DNA of 44,224 nt, from contig CACIRJ010000009.1 of assembly GCA_902588975.1 (NCBI GenBank), forward strand, positions 1-44,224. Direction: 5' to 3'. The notes under the pieces are model-generated. The model searched no databases and was not told the origin of the DNA. It saw nothing but the letters and a program-made list of their open reading frames with translations. Source of the stretch: an uncultured Pelagibacteraceae bacterium (GTDB taxonomy: Bacteria > Pseudomonadota > Alphaproteobacteria > Pelagibacterales > Pelagibacteraceae). Of this stretch, positions 9,500-18,727 are shown piece after piece; position 1 is the stretch's first letter; the number at the start of each line of letters is the position of its first letter. Made by a program: the position numbers and the translations under genes.

Positions 9500-10223
9500 T
9501 TTTACTCCTAGATAATTTTAAAAAAACTTCTTCAAGGTTTTTTCTGCCATGTTTATTGATTAATTCGTCAGGATTTCCTTTATCAATAATAATTCCGTCC
9601 TTCATCATTAGAATTGATTTACAAAGTCTAGTAACTTCATTCATATTATGAGAGGCAAGAAGTATAGATATTTTTTTTTCTTTTTTATAACTTTCCAAAA
9701 AAGATCTAACAAAATCACCTACTTCTGGATCTAATGATGCGGTTGGTTCATCTAATAGCAATACTTTTGGTTCATTGATTAATGCTTTTGCCAAACTAAC
9801 TCTATTTTTTTGTCCAGATGATAATTCACCTGTAATGCTATTAAGCAATCCTCCCAATCTTAATTTTTCTGATAAAAATTCAATCCTCTCATTAATATTA
9901 TTTATTTTATATAATTTTCCATAAACGGTTAGATTTTGTTTAACCGTAAGTTTTTTTGGTAATTCAATATATGGAGATATGAAGTTTATTTGTTCCAAGA
10001 TTTCAATTCTATTTCCTTCTAATTTTTGACCATTTATCAAAATTTCTCCACTAGTTGGTTTTAAAAGTCCTAATAGCATGCCTATCGTTGTTGTTTTGCC
10101 CGAACCATTTGGACCTAATAGACCTAAAATTTCGTCTTCTTTTATATTAAAGCTTATACCTTTGACAGCTTCATTCTTTCCATAATTTTTTTTTATATTT
10201 TTAACTTCCACTAAATTTTTCAT
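9486..10223 (-). CDS. ABC-2 type exporter, ATP-binding subunit
   Basis: Cytoplasmic ATPase that powers the adjacent permease. The 245 residues contain Walker A GPNGSGKT (37-44), the Q-loop region, a signature LSSGQKN (134-140; the usual LSGGQ second Gly is Ser), Walker B VLLLDEP (154-160) with TASLDP, and the H-loop His192 in ASHNMNE. This is the DrrA/NodI/CcmA-like branch of ABC exporters by overall look. It overlaps tsaC by four bases at its start and the permease by 14 at its end, so tsaC and both exporter genes probably form one transcript. Substrate unknown. Confidence 0.88.
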   Translation of the reverse strand: MKNLVEVKNIKKNYGKNEAVKGISFNIKEDEILGLLGPNGSGKTTTIGMLLGLLKPTSGEILINGQKLEGNRIEILEQINFISPYIELPKKLTVKQNLTVYGKLYKINNINERIEFLSEKLRLGGLLNSITGELSSGQKNRVSLAKALINEPKVLLLDEPTASLDPEVGDFVRSFLESYKKEKKISILLASHNMNEVTRLCKSILMMKDGIIIDKGNPDELINKHGRKNLEEVFLKLSRSKNELN

Positions 10224-11155
10224 TTTTTTGATGCTCTGAAAAGTCTATCGTTAATTACTAATCCAAAGTTTTTGTTTGGTATTTTTTGTACAGCTATTTT
10301 TTTGTAACCTAAACTCTTAATTTTTCTTAGTGTTTTATATAAATTTTTAGTACTCTCCATTAGATTATTTGTCTTACTTAAGTAAAAATAATTCTTATTA
10401 TTTTCTTTTTTCTTTTTAATTAGAATAAAAGCCTCATCTTTTTTTATTTTAACTGCATTTAATCTAATGGGTATACCTGGTGAATAATGAATTTTTTTTC
10501 TCCCTGGAGAATTTATATTGCTTTTAGTATGCAAATTAGTTTTTAAATTTGTTTTTAATTTTTTATTTAATATAGAAATGTCTAAACCACCTAATCTTAA
10601 AATTTGAGGTTTTTTTACTAAACTTATTATTGTAGATTCAACGCCAACTTTTGATCTTCCACCTTCAAGAATAAATTTAATTTTTTCTCCAAATTCATCA
10701 TATACATCATCTTTTGTCACAGGACTTATACCTTCTGAGATATTTGCGCTTGGCGCTGCTAAAGGATATTTTAAAGATTTTAATAATATTCTGGCAATTC
10801 GGTGACTTGGAAATCTTACACCTAATGTTTTTTTATTATTAGTAACATTTTTTGAAATTTTGCTTTCGTTTTTTAGTTTTAATATAAATGTAATTGGTCC
10901 AGGGCATAATGAATTATAAAGTTTATAAAACAATTTATTAGTTTCACAATCTTTTTCCAAATCTTTAATATTATAATAATGAACTATTAAGGGGTTATCA
11001 GCAGGCCTTCCTTTTAATTTAAATATTCTTTTGGTAGCTTTATTAGAATAGGCATTAGCAGCTAATCCATAGACAGTTTCTGTAGGCATTCCAATACATT
11101 CGTTATTATTTAAATATTTTACTGCTTTTTTAATATTTGAATCATTAATTTTCAT
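10220..11155 (-). CDS. tsaC: Threonylcarbamoyl-AMP synthase, Sua5 type
   Basis: Makes threonylcarbamoyl-AMP from threonine, bicarbonate and ATP, the first step of the universal t6A37 modification of ANN-decoding tRNAs. The N-terminal YrdC domain shows PTETVYGLAANA (24-35), KGRP (48-51) followed by DNPLIVH, and a SANIS segment. The remaining ~105 residues after about position 205 correspond to the C-terminal Sua5 domain, including HYSPG. At 311 residues it is the long Sua5 form rather than the ~190-residue TsaC form, although somewhat short. It is the first gene of a minus-strand set with the exporter pair and starts 20 bases from the divergent xseB. Confidence 0.9.
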   Translation of the reverse strand: MKINDSNIKKAVKYLNNNECIGMPTETVYGLAANAYSNKATKRIFKLKGRPADNPLIVHYYNIKDLEKDCETNKLFYKLYNSLCPGPITFILKLKNESKISKNVTNNKKTLGVRFPSHRIARILLKSLKYPLAAPSANISEGISPVTKDDVYDEFGEKIKFILEGGRSKVGVESTIISLVKKPQILRLGGLDISILNKKLKTNLKTNLHTKSNINSPGRKKIHYSPGIPIRLNAVKIKKDEAFILIKKKKENNKNYFYLSKTNNLMESTKNLYKTLRKIKSLGYKKIAVQKIPNKNFGLVINDRLFRASKK

Positions 11156-11178
11156 ATAATATTACAAATTATTATATG
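11153..11178. promoter_or_regulatory. Perfect inverted repeat carrying two opposed TATAAT boxes between tsaC and xseB
   Basis: The 20-base divergent gap plus both start codons form a perfect 9-bp inverted repeat: CATATAATA at 11153-11161 and TATTATATG at 11170-11178, with an 8-base centre. Each arm contains the start codon of one gene and a consensus -10 (TATAAT) for the other gene: plus strand 11155-11160, minus strand complement of 11171-11176. Predicted transcript starts fall inside the 8-base centre, giving leaders of roughly nine bases. No convincing -35 was seen for either direction. Confidence 0.5.
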
Positions 11179-11412
11179 AATGAAAAAATTTTGCCAGATG
11201 ATATTGAAACAAAATCTTTGAGTGAACTCACAGATATAGCAGATCGTTTAATTCAGAAATTAGAAAATAAAAAAAATTTGGAAGAATCTATCAATGATTA
11301 TCAATATTTAATAAAGTTAAATAATTTAATAGAGAAAAAATTTCAAAAGAACATAAAAAATATAACTGAAAGTACGAAGTTAAAAATCGAAGAATTAACC
11401 AAAAAAAAATGA
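11176..11412 (+). CDS. xseB: Exodeoxyribonuclease VII small subunit
   Basis: Small partner of XseA in the single-strand-specific exonuclease VII. The 78-residue, almost wholly helical protein has the family pattern: SLSELTDIADRLIQKLE, then LEESINDYQYLIKL, then a charged helix that ends in Lys-rich residues. Length is normal for XseB. The stop overlaps the ispA start by four bases (ATGA). The xseB-ispA-dxs order is very common in proteobacteria and supports the call. xseA itself is not in this window. The start ATG is within the inverted repeat shared with tsaC. Confidence 0.85.
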   Translation: MNEKILPDDIETKSLSELTDIADRLIQKLENKKNLEESINDYQYLIKLNNLIEKKFQKNIKNITESTKLKIEELTKKK

Positions 11413-12278
11413 AAAAAAAATTAGTTAAAACTATTAACGAAGTAAATAAATTTTTAAAAAATTACTTAGCAAAACAAAAAAAAACAGATTTAATTATACC
11501 TATCAAGTATGGTTTATTTCCTGGAGGAAAAAAAATAAGATCTAAGCTTATTTTTGATGTTGGAAAAATTTTTAATGTAGAAAAAAAATATCTTTTATAC
11601 TTAAGTTCAGCAGTTGAATGTATACACGCTTATTCACTAATACATGATGATTTACCTTGTATGGATGATGATGATATTAGAAGAGGCAAACTAACTGCTC
11701 ATAAAAAATTTGGAGAATCAACAGCTGTTTTGGCTGGAAACTCCCTTTTGACACTAGCTTTTGAAATTTTATCTGATCCAAAGTTTAATATAAATAACAA
11801 TAAAAAAATTACCTTAATAAATTTAATATCTCAATCATCAGGACACCAAGGAATAGCCGGAGGTCAATTTTTGGATTTAAATTATGAAAGAAAAAAGGTT
11901 TCTAAACAAAAAGTTATAGATATGGAGATCAAAAAGACTGGAAAATTATTTTCATTCAGCTGTTTGTCTCCAGTTATTTTGACAAATAAAGTGGATCAAA
12001 TAAAAAAATTCTCACTTATTGGCGAAAAAATTGGTTTACTTTTTCAAATCGCAGATGATTTAATTGATTATAGGAGTACATCAAAAACTGCAGGAAAAAA
12101 AACAAATAAAGATTCTAAAAGAGGAAAAGCTACATTAATAAGTTTACTAGGATATAAAAATGCTATTAAATATGCATCAAAATTAAAAAAAGAAATATTT
12201 AAAAGTTTAGTTAGCTATGGAAATAACGCTAGTGACTTAAAAGAGACAATTGAATTTATACTAAGTAGAAATAAATAA
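11409..12278 (+). CDS. ispA: Farnesyl / geranylgeranyl diphosphate synthase
   Basis: Short-chain trans-prenyltransferase that condenses IPP with allylic diphosphates to make C15 (or C20) precursors of quinone side chains and undecaprenyl carrier. The 289 residues contain the first Asp-rich motif HDDLPCMDDDD (79-89, with the bacterial two-residue insertion), GGKKIRS (39-45), GQFLDL (152-157), and the second Asp motif QIADDLIDY (213-221). It overlaps xseB by four bases, and dxs begins at the base after its stop. Product length (FPP or GGPP) cannot be decided by eye. Long runs of Lys codons are typical of the neighbouring genes too. Confidence 0.92.
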   Translation: MKKKLVKTINEVNKFLKNYLAKQKKTDLIIPIKYGLFPGGKKIRSKLIFDVGKIFNVEKKYLLYLSSAVECIHAYSLIHDDLPCMDDDDIRRGKLTAHKKFGESTAVLAGNSLLTLAFEILSDPKFNINNNKKITLINLISQSSGHQGIAGGQFLDLNYERKKVSKQKVIDMEIKKTGKLFSFSCLSPVILTNKVDQIKKFSLIGEKIGLLFQIADDLIDYRSTSKTAGKKTNKDSKRGKATLISLLGYKNAIKYASKLKKEIFKSLVSYGNNASDLKETIEFILSRNK

Positions 12279-14189
12279 ATGCAGAATTATAAATATTTAA
12301 ATAATATTAATTTTCCGTCAGATATAAAAAAACTGAATAATGAAGAACTAAAAGCTTTATCAGATGAAGTAAGAAACGAAATGATTGATGCTGTTTCAAA
12401 AACAGGCGGTCATCTAGGTGCAGGTTTAGGTGTTGTGGAATTAACAGTTGCACTTCATCATGTTTTCGACACCCCTAAGGACAAATTGATATGGGATGTT
12501 GGTCATCAATCATACCCTCATAAAATTTTAACAGGAAGAAAAGATAAAATACGAACTTTACGACAAGGAAGGGGATTATCTGGTTTTACAAAGCGATCGG
12601 AAAGTGAATTTGACCCTTTTGGTGCAGCTCATAGTTCAACTTCTATTTCTGCAGGGCTAGGTATTGCAACAGCAAACAAATTATCAAATAAATCAGATCA
12701 GGTTATAGCAGTCATTGGTGACGGTGCCATGAGTGCAGGAATGGCATATGAAGCCATGAATAATGCTGGAGACTCAAAAACAAAAATGATCGTAATTTTG
12801 AATGACAATGATATGTCAATTTCAAAACCAGTTGGCGCAATGAAATCTTATCTTGCTAAAATTTTTTCAGGTAAGATTTATTTTAGTTTCAGAGAAACAG
12901 TTAAAATGATTATTTCATCCTTTTCAAAAAGATTTAGCAAAAAGGCTGGAAAGGCTGAAGATTTTTTGAGATCAGCTGTCACAGGTGGTACATTATTTAA
13001 TTCATTAGGTTTTTATTATGTTGGTCCAATTGATGGTCATGATTTAGATGTTCTATTGCCAATTTTAAAAAACGCAAAAGAAAGTAATCATAATGGTCCA
13101 ATACTAATTCATATAAAAACTCAAAAAGGCAAGGGATATAGTTTTGCTGAAAAATCTGATGATAAATATCATGGAGTTACAAAATTTGATGTTCAAACTG
13201 GAGTTCAACAAAAATCAACAACCAAAGCTCCTGCTTTTACAAAGGTATTTGCAAATACATTAATAGAGCATGCAAAGAAAGACAGTAAAATTGTAGGTAT
13301 AACTGCTGCTATGCCGTCTGGGACAGGAATGGACACATTTAGTAAAGTTTTCCCGGATAGAACTTTTGATGTTGGAATTGCTGAACAACATGCTGTTACT
13401 TTTGCTGCAGGTTTAGCAACAGAAGGTTATAAGCCTTATGCAGCAATATATTCAACATTTTTACAAAGAGCTTACGATCAGGTAGTTCATGACGTTGCAA
13501 TTCAAAGTTTACCAGTAAGATTTGCAATTGACAGAGCTGGTTTAGTTGGTGCCGATGGGGCCACTCATGCAGGTGCTTTTGATATTACATATTTATCAAC
13601 TTTACCTAATTTTATTGTTATGGCAGCTAGTGATGAAGCAGAATTGGTAAGAATGGTTAATACCTCAGTAGATATTAATAATAAACCTTGTGCATTTAGA
13701 TATCCAAGGGGGAATGGAGTAGGTTTAGAATTACCCGACATCAACGAAAAAATAGATATTGGGAAAGGAAGAGTTATAAGAGAAGGAAAGAAAGTTGCCT
13801 TAGTAAGTTTTGGAAACAGATTAAAAGACTGTTTATTTGCTGAAGAAAGTTTAAAAAAAATGGGAATTAATCCAACAATTATTGATGCTAGATTTGCAAA
13901 ACCTCTGGATGAAAATCTCATGTGGCAAGTTGCAACAAATCACGAGGTATTAATTACATTGGAAGAGGGTTCTATCGGAGGCTTTGGAGCACATGTAAAT
14001 CATTTATTAAATGAAAAGAATTTATTAGATAATAATTTAAAATTTAGATCAATGATTTTGCCTGATAAATTTTTAGACCAAGACAAACCTGAAGAAATGT
14101 ATAAAGAAGCTGGTTTGGATTCAAAATCTATTGAAGCGAAGGTTTTAGAAACTTTAAATTCTAAAGTTGTGATTAAAAAAACCAATTAA
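12279..14189 (+). CDS. dxs: 1-deoxy-D-xylulose-5-phosphate synthase
   Basis: TPP enzyme joining pyruvate and glyceraldehyde-3-phosphate, the entry point of the MEP isoprenoid pathway; the product also feeds thiamine and pyridoxal synthesis. The 636-residue protein has [18 protein letters not shown] (43-60), the TPP/Mg motif GDGAMSAG (147-154) followed by NDN, and the transketolase pyrimidine-binding segment [17 protein letters not shown] with its catalytic Glu. The C-terminal transketolase domain has [16 protein letters not shown]. It begins immediately after the ispA stop and ends on a TTAA tetranucleotide shared with the stop codon of the convergent aroC. Confidence 0.97.
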   Translation: MQNYKYLNNINFPSDIKKLNNEELKALSDEVRNEMIDAVSKTGGHLGAGLGVVELTVALHHVFDTPKDKLIWDVGHQSYPHKILTGRKDKIRTLRQGRGLSGFTKRSESEFDPFGAAHSSTSISAGLGIATANKLSNKSDQVIAVIGDGAMSAGMAYEAMNNAGDSKTKMIVILNDNDMSISKPVGAMKSYLAKIFSGKIYFSFRETVKMIISSFSKRFSKKAGKAEDFLRSAVTGGTLFNSLGFYYVGPIDGHDLDVLLPILKNAKESNHNGPILIHIKTQKGKGYSFAEKSDDKYHGVTKFDVQTGVQQKSTTKAPAFTKVFANTLIEHAKKDSKIVGITAAMPSGTGMDTFSKVFPDRTFDVGIAEQHAVTFAAGLATEGYKPYAAIYSTFLQRAYDQVVHDVAIQSLPVRFAIDRAGLVGADGATHAGAFDITYLSTLPNFIVMAASDEAELVRMVNTSVDINNKPCAFRYPRGNGVGLELPDINEKIDIGKGRVIREGKKVALVSFGNRLKDCLFAEESLKKMGINPTIIDARFAKPLDENLMWQVATNHEVLITLEEGSIGGFGAHVNHLLNEKNLLDNNLKFRSMILPDKFLDQDKPEEMYKEAGLDSKSIEAKVLETLNSKVVIKKTN

Positions 14190-15271
14190 TTCCCACATTG
14201 AGCTTTATTCATTAAGTAGTGATCAAGAATTACGCAATGCATCATTGCTTCACCTATAGGTACTGCTCTAATACCTACACAAGGATCATGTCTACCTGTG
14301 ACAGAAATTGAAGTATTTTTTCCAAATTTATTAATTGTTTTTCTTTGAGAAAGAATTGATGAAGTTGGTTTTACCGCAAATGAAACTATTATTTCTTGAC
14401 CACTAGAAATTCCTCCAAGAATTCCCCCAGCATTATTTGATTTAAATTTTGTTTTCTTTCCTGTTTGAGACATTTCATCAGAATTTTGTTCTCCAGAAAG
14501 TTGAGCAGAGTTCATTCCAGATCCAATATTAACCCCTTTTACAGCATTAATACTCATCATAGCTGATGCCAAATCCATATCTAATTTAGAATAAATTGGA
14601 GCTCCTAATCCAACAGGTATACCTCTTGCTCTTACTTCAATAATAGCCCCACATGACGAGCCAGCTTTTCTTATCCCAAGTAAATATTTTTCCCATAATT
14701 TTAAAACTGTTTTATCAGGACAGAATAAGGGGTTTTTTGCAATGAAATTGTCATTCCATTTTTCTGTGTCACATCCTAGTATTCCTAATTGTGTTACTGC
14801 TCCAATTACACTGTATTTTTTCCCAATAATATTTTGCAAAACTTGTTTTGCTATTGCCCCTGCTGCTACTCTTGAGGCAGTCTCTCTTGCTGATTGTCTG
14901 CCTCCACCTCTATAATCTCTAATTCCATATTTTTTAAAATATGTATAATCAGCATGACCAGGTCTAAATTTATCTTTAATATTTTTATAATCCTTAGAAC
15001 GCATATCTTTATTGAAGATAATCATTGAGATGGGCGTACCAGTTGTTTTGCCCTCAAATGTCCCTGATAAAATTTCCACTTTATCATCTTCTTTTCTTTG
15101 GGTTGTGAATTTAGATTGACCAGGCTTTCTTTTATTTAATTCTAACTGTATATCGCTGATATTAAGCTTAATATTTGGAGGGCACCCATCGATAACACAT
15201 CCTATTGCTGGGCCATGTGACTCACCCCAAGTAGTAAAACGAAAAAATTTTCCAAATGTATTAAAAGACAT
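14186..15271 (-). CDS. aroC: Chorismate synthase
   Basis: Last step of the shikimate pathway: anti-elimination of phosphate from EPSP to chorismate, requiring reduced FMN. The 361 residues contain [12 protein letters not shown] (13-24), RPGHADYTY (103-111), [11 protein letters not shown] (121-131), and a C-terminal [13 protein letters not shown]. These are the family signatures with the conserved His and Arg residues. Length is normal. The gene is monocistronic by layout, divergent from pdxH with a 32-base gap. Its stop shares the bases TTAA with the dxs stop. A TATAAT on the minus strand (complement of 15278-15283) predicts a transcript start at or beside the start codon. Confidence 0.97.
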   Translation of the reverse strand: MSFNTFGKFFRFTTWGESHGPAIGCVIDGCPPNIKLNISDIQLELNKRKPGQSKFTTQRKEDDKVEILSGTFEGKTTGTPISMIIFNKDMRSKDYKNIKDKFRPGHADYTYFKKYGIRDYRGGGRQSARETASRVAAGAIAKQVLQNIIGKKYSVIGAVTQLGILGCDTEKWNDNFIAKNPLFCPDKTVLKLWEKYLLGIRKAGSSCGAIIEVRARGIPVGLGAPIYSKLDMDLASAMMSINAVKGVNIGSGMNSAQLSGEQNSDEMSQTGKKTKFKSNNAGGILGGISSGQEIIVSFAVKPTSSILSQRKTINKFGKNTSISVTGRHDPCVGIRAVPIGEAMMHCVILDHYLMNKAQCGN

Positions 15272-15277
15272 TATATT

Positions 15278-15287
15278 ATTATATAAG
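15278..15287. promoter_or_regulatory. Overlapping opposed -10 boxes between aroC and pdxH
   Basis: The 32-base divergent gap contains a perfect TATAAT on the minus strand (complement of 15278-15283, toward aroC). Overlapping it on the plus strand is TATAAG (15282-15287, toward pdxH). Predicted starts are near 15271 (the first base of the aroC ATG) and near 15294. The -35 regions would lie within the opposite genes; none is convincing. Suggestive only, because the gap is almost wholly A and T. Confidence 0.35.
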
Positions 15288-15303
15288 TTATTTTGGTTAA
15301 ATT

Positions 15304-15927
15304 ATGAACGAAAAAAATTCTTTAGGATTAGATAAATGCTTTAGAGAACTCGATAATCCAATATTATTATTCACTGAATGGTATAACGAGGCAAAGAAAA
15401 CTGAAATAAATGATCCAAATGCATTAGCTCTAGGCACTATTGACGAAAAAGGTTATCCGAATGTAAGAATGGTATTACTTAAAGATTATGGAGAAGATGG
15501 ATTTGTTTTTTACACTAACTTTAATAGCAATAAAGGAAAATCTATAAAACGTAATCCAAATATTTCAATGTGCTTTCATTGGAAAAGTCTACTTAGACAA
15601 ATCCGTATAGTTGGAACTGCTCAAAAAGTTTCGGATGAAGAAGCAGATAATTATTATAATTCCAGAAGTTACGGAAGTAGAATTGGTGCATGGGCATCAA
15701 ATCAAAGTTCAATTTTAAAAGATAGAGAAGAACTAAACCAATCTATAAATAAATTTAAAGATCTCTATAAAGATGAAAATAATGTTCCAAGACCTAATCA
15801 TTGGTCAGGATGGAGGTTAAAACACCATGAAATTGAATTTTGGTTAGATGGTGAAAATAGAATTCATGAAAGATTAAAATATACTAAAGAAAATAATTAT
15901 TGGAAAAAAATTCTCTTATCACCTTAA
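15304..15927 (+). CDS. pdxH: Pyridoxine/pyridoxamine 5'-phosphate oxidase
   Basis: FMN-dependent oxidation of PNP or PMP to pyridoxal 5'-phosphate. The 207 residues show the split-barrel FMN-binding fold: RMVLLKDYGEDGFVFYTN (55-72), NSNKGKSI (74-81), the QIRIVGTAQKVS strand, SRIGAWAS, and a C-terminal WSGWRL followed by WLDGENRIHER. The last part includes the Arg and His that contact the substrate. Slightly shorter than E. coli PdxH at the N-terminus, otherwise complete. Its stop shares TTAA with the stop of the convergent polyprenyl synthase gene. Confidence 0.94.
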   Translation: MNEKNSLGLDKCFRELDNPILLFTEWYNEAKKTEINDPNALALGTIDEKGYPNVRMVLLKDYGEDGFVFYTNFNSNKGKSIKRNPNISMCFHWKSLLRQIRIVGTAQKVSDEEADNYYNSRSYGSRIGAWASNQSSILKDREELNQSINKFKDLYKDENNVPRPNHWSGWRLKHHEIEFWLDGENRIHERLKYTKENNYWKKILLSP

Positions 15928-16937
15928 AATTTTCTATTAACACTAAAAGAAGTTAAGTTTTTAAGTATAGTTTTTTCTTCACAATCTTGGAATATACTTA
16001 ATGAATTTGATGCTAAACTTATATAGTGTTCTGCTTTTTTATAACACTCATTAATTATATTATATTTTTTTACCATCTTAAGCACGTAGTCAAATTGTTC
16101 TTTAGATCTGATATTTTGTTCAAATATTTTTTTTAAAACTAATTTTTCATCCGAAGATAATTTTTGATTTAATAGAATAATCGGGAGAGTTACCTTGCCC
16201 TCAAAGAAATCTTTCCCTATCTCCTTACCAAACATTTTTAATTCTGAGTTATAGTCAAGTGTGTCATCTGCAATTTGAAATGTTAATCCAAGGTTCTTTC
16301 CATAGAATTCTAGTGCATCTTTGAATTTATTGTCTTTATCAGTAATTATCGACCCTACTTTTGAAGATGCCGAAAATAAAGCTGCAGTTTTAGAAGAAAT
16401 TATATTCAAATATGTCTCTTCTAACATTTCAGAGTCACCTTTATGTTGTAATTGCAAAACTTCTCCTTGAGCAATAGTTGATGATGTAGAAGATAAAAGT
16501 TTTAATACTTCAATACTTCCATCCTCAACCATCATTTCAAAACATCTACTCAATAAATAGTCCCCAACAAGAATTGATGACTGATTTCCCCAAATTTTAT
16601 TTGTAGTTTTTTTGCCTCTTCTTAAATCTGCGCTGTCAATTACATCATCATGCATAAGAGTTGCTGCGTGTATAAGTTCAACACATGCAGCTAGGTTCAC
16701 ATCTCTACTACCTTTTGTATATCCGCACAATTTAGCACACTCCAATGTAAGCAATGCTCTTAATCTTTTACCTCCACTAGTCATGTGGTAAGCTGTCATT
16801 TCTTTAACAAGCTCAACTTTACTATCTAATTTATAAGAAATTTTGTCTTCAACTAAACTTAGTTTTTCATCAACAGAATTTACTAAATCTGTATATGCAT
16901 TAGTTATTTGCTTTTTTAATTGAACTACTGAACCCAT
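15924..16937 (-). CDS. ispB: Long-chain polyprenyl diphosphate synthase (IspB-like)
   Basis: Trans-prenyltransferase that elongates FPP with IPP to make the long side chain of ubiquinone. The 337 residues contain SGGKRLRALL (54-63), the first Asp motif MHDDVIDSADLRRG (95-108, DDVID without the insertion seen in the short-chain enzyme at 11409), GDYLLSR (125-131), QGEVLQL (157-163), and the second motif QIADDTLDY (221-229). The small residues before the first Asp motif fit a long product, but whether C40, C45 or C50 cannot be read directly. It is divergent from the S49 peptidase gene, with a 108-base gap. Confidence 0.88.
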   Translation of the reverse strand: MGSVVQLKKQITNAYTDLVNSVDEKLSLVEDKISYKLDSKVELVKEMTAYHMTSGGKRLRALLTLECAKLCGYTKGSRDVNLAACVELIHAATLMHDDVIDSADLRRGKKTTNKIWGNQSSILVGDYLLSRCFEMMVEDGSIEVLKLLSSTSSTIAQGEVLQLQHKGDSEMLEETYLNIISSKTAALFSASSKVGSIITDKDNKFKDALEFYGKNLGLTFQIADDTLDYNSELKMFGKEIGKDFFEGKVTLPIILLNQKLSSDEKLVLKKIFEQNIRSKEQFDYVLKMVKKYNIINECYKKAEHYISLASNSLSIFQDCEEKTILKNLTSFSVNRKF

Positions 16938-16979
16938 AAATTCAAAATATTACATTAAGTTTATTAATATACTTATCAA

Positions 16980-17007
16980 TTGACGCACCTATTTCTTCAA
17001 CTATAAG
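16980..17007 (+). promoter_or_regulatory. Candidate promoter for the S49 peptidase-glyQS-ppdK run
   Basis: TTGACG (16980-16985), 16 bases, TATAAG (17002-17007) lies in the 108-base divergent gap. It would start transcription near 17014, about 32 bases before the ATG at 17046. Five of six bases match in each box. This is one of the better housekeeping-type promoters in the window and the only evident one for the genes from 17046 to 23461. Confidence 0.5.
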
Positions 17008-17045
17008 TAGCTTTATAATTAATTAAAATTTTTATAATCATTAAT

Positions 17046-17852
17046 ATGTTTTCATTTTTTAAAAAAAAAAAAATTGTTAGTCATTTAAGGCTTACTGGCG
17101 TCATTGGAAATGTTGGAAAGTTTAAACAAGGAATAGAATATTCCTCTCAAGAAGAAATGATAAAAAAAGCTTTTTCAGTAAAAAAAGCAGAGGCTGTTGC
17201 AATTTCAATTAATTCACCAGGTGGTTCACCCGTTCAATCACATCTAATATATAAATTTATTAGAGAACAATCTAAGAAAAACAAAAAAAAAGTAATAGTT
17301 TTTGCGGAAGATGTTGCTGCATCTGGAGGCTATCTAATTGCATGCGCAGGTGATGAGATTTATGCTAATGCAAGCTCCATAATCGGATCAATAGGAGTAA
17401 TTTATTCTTCTTTTGGTTTTAAAGATTTAATTCAAAAAATAGGTGTTCAAAGAAGGGTTTATACAGCTGGAAAAAATAAAAGTACTCTAGACCCTTTTTT
17501 AGACGAGAAAGAAGAGGACATTCAAAGATTAAAAAATATTCAACTGGAACTTCACCAAGAATTTATTAATGTTGTAGAGGAAAGTAGATCAACAAAATTA
17601 AACAAAACTGATGTTGAACTTTTTTCTGGAGAATTTTGGTCTGGTAAAACATCTTTAAAACTTGGTTTGATAGATGGAATAGGAAATGCAGAACAGATAT
17701 TGAGAGAAAAATTTGGTGAAGATGTTGAAATTAAAAAATTTGAAAAGTCTAAAGGATGGCTTGCCAAAAAACTTTCGTCCTCTGAAGACCATGCGGATAA
17801 ATTGATAAGTGTTTTAGAAGAAAGATCTATTTGGCAAAAATATGGTTTCTAA
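17046..17852 (+). CDS. S49 family peptidase (SppA/SohB-like)
   Basis: Serine peptidase with a Ser-Lys dyad; SppA relatives cleave residual signal peptides in the membrane. The 268 residues show INSPGGSP (55-62), the nucleophile segment [10 protein letters not shown] (90-99, Ser93), and a likely general-base Lys145 in AGKNKS after the [12 protein letters not shown] segment. The C-terminal [19 protein letters not shown] is also typical. Unlike SppA proper there is no N-terminal signal anchor: the protein starts MFSFF and then a Lys run, followed at once by the first strand. It may therefore be cytoplasmic or peripheral, or a short clade member. The A13 tract at 17061-17073 sits at codons 6-10. 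It overlaps glyQ by 11 bases. Confidence 0.82.
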   Translation: MFSFFKKKKIVSHLRLTGVIGNVGKFKQGIEYSSQEEMIKKAFSVKKAEAVAISINSPGGSPVQSHLIYKFIREQSKKNKKKVIVFAEDVAASGGYLIACAGDEIYANASSIIGSIGVIYSSFGFKDLIQKIGVQRRVYTAGKNKSTLDPFLDEKEEDIQRLKNIQLELHQEFINVVEESRSTKLNKTDVELFSGEFWSGKTSLKLGLIDGIGNAEQILREKFGEDVEIKKFEKSKGWLAKKLSSSEDHADKLISVLEERSIWQKYGF

Positions 17853-18726
17853 AAAAAAAACAAAAAATCCAAAATCATTTATTTCTTTTCAGGATACAAT
17901 TTTAAATCTTCAAAAGTACTGGTCAAAAAAAGGTTGTGTTATTTTACAACCTTATGATTTAGAAGTTGGAGCAGGAACATTTCACCCAGCAACAACTCTA
18001 AGATCATTAGGTTCTAAACCATGGAAAACAGCTTACGTTCAACCATCAAGAAGACCAACAGATGGAAGGTATGGAGAAAATCCTAATCGTTTGCAACACT
18101 ATTATCAATTTCAAGTTTTAATAAAACCTTCACCAAAAGATATTAAAAAAATGTATCTTAATAGCCTTTCATCAGTAGGTATTAAATACGAAGAGCACGA
18201 TATTAGATTTGTAGAGGATGATTGGGAAAGTCCAACCTTAGGTGCTGCTGGTCTTGGATGGGAAGTATGGTGTGATGGTATGGAGGTTACTCAATTTACT
18301 TATTTTCAACAAATGGCAGGTATGGAATGCAATCCAATATCTGTTGAAATTACTTATGGTTTAGAGAGATTATGTATGTTTATTCAAGGTAAAAAAAATG
18401 TTTTTGATTTAATTTGGAATGATGAGGGAGTTTTATACAAAGATGTTTTTCATCAAGCCGAAAAAGAATTTTCAGCCTACAATTTTGAGTATGCAAACAC
18501 AGATAAATTATTTAAAATTTTTGATATGCTCGAAGAAGAAGCAAAATCATTAATTGAAAAGAAAATTTCTCTTCCAGCATATGATCAATGTTTAAAATCA
18601 AGTCATGTGTTCAATATTTTAGATGCTAGAGGAGTAATAAGTGTTGCCCAAAGAGCAGAATATATTGCAAGGATCAGAGATCTTACAAGAGAAATTGGAA
18701 AAATCTGGGTAGAAACACAAAATTAA
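17842..18726 (+). CDS. glyQ: Glycyl-tRNA synthetase, alpha subunit
   Basis: Catalytic subunit of the bacterial alpha2beta2 glycyl-tRNA synthetase. The 294 residues contain the near-invariant start [18 protein letters not shown], then [30 protein letters not shown], and [19 protein letters not shown], which supply the class II active site. Length is normal. The start ATG lies inside the end of the peptidase gene and gives a short Lys-rich lead before the conserved block. glyS starts 1 base after its stop. Confidence 0.97.
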   Translation: MVSKKKTKNPKSFISFQDTILNLQKYWSKKGCVILQPYDLEVGAGTFHPATTLRSLGSKPWKTAYVQPSRRPTDGRYGENPNRLQHYYQFQVLIKPSPKDIKKMYLNSLSSVGIKYEEHDIRFVEDDWESPTLGAAGLGWEVWCDGMEVTQFTYFQQMAGMECNPISVEITYGLERLCMFIQGKKNVFDLIWNDEGVLYKDVFHQAEKEFSAYNFEYANTDKLFKIFDMLEEEAKSLIEKKISLPAYDQCLKSSHVFNILDARGVISVAQRAEYIARIRDLTREIGKIWVETQN

Positions 18727-18727
18727 A

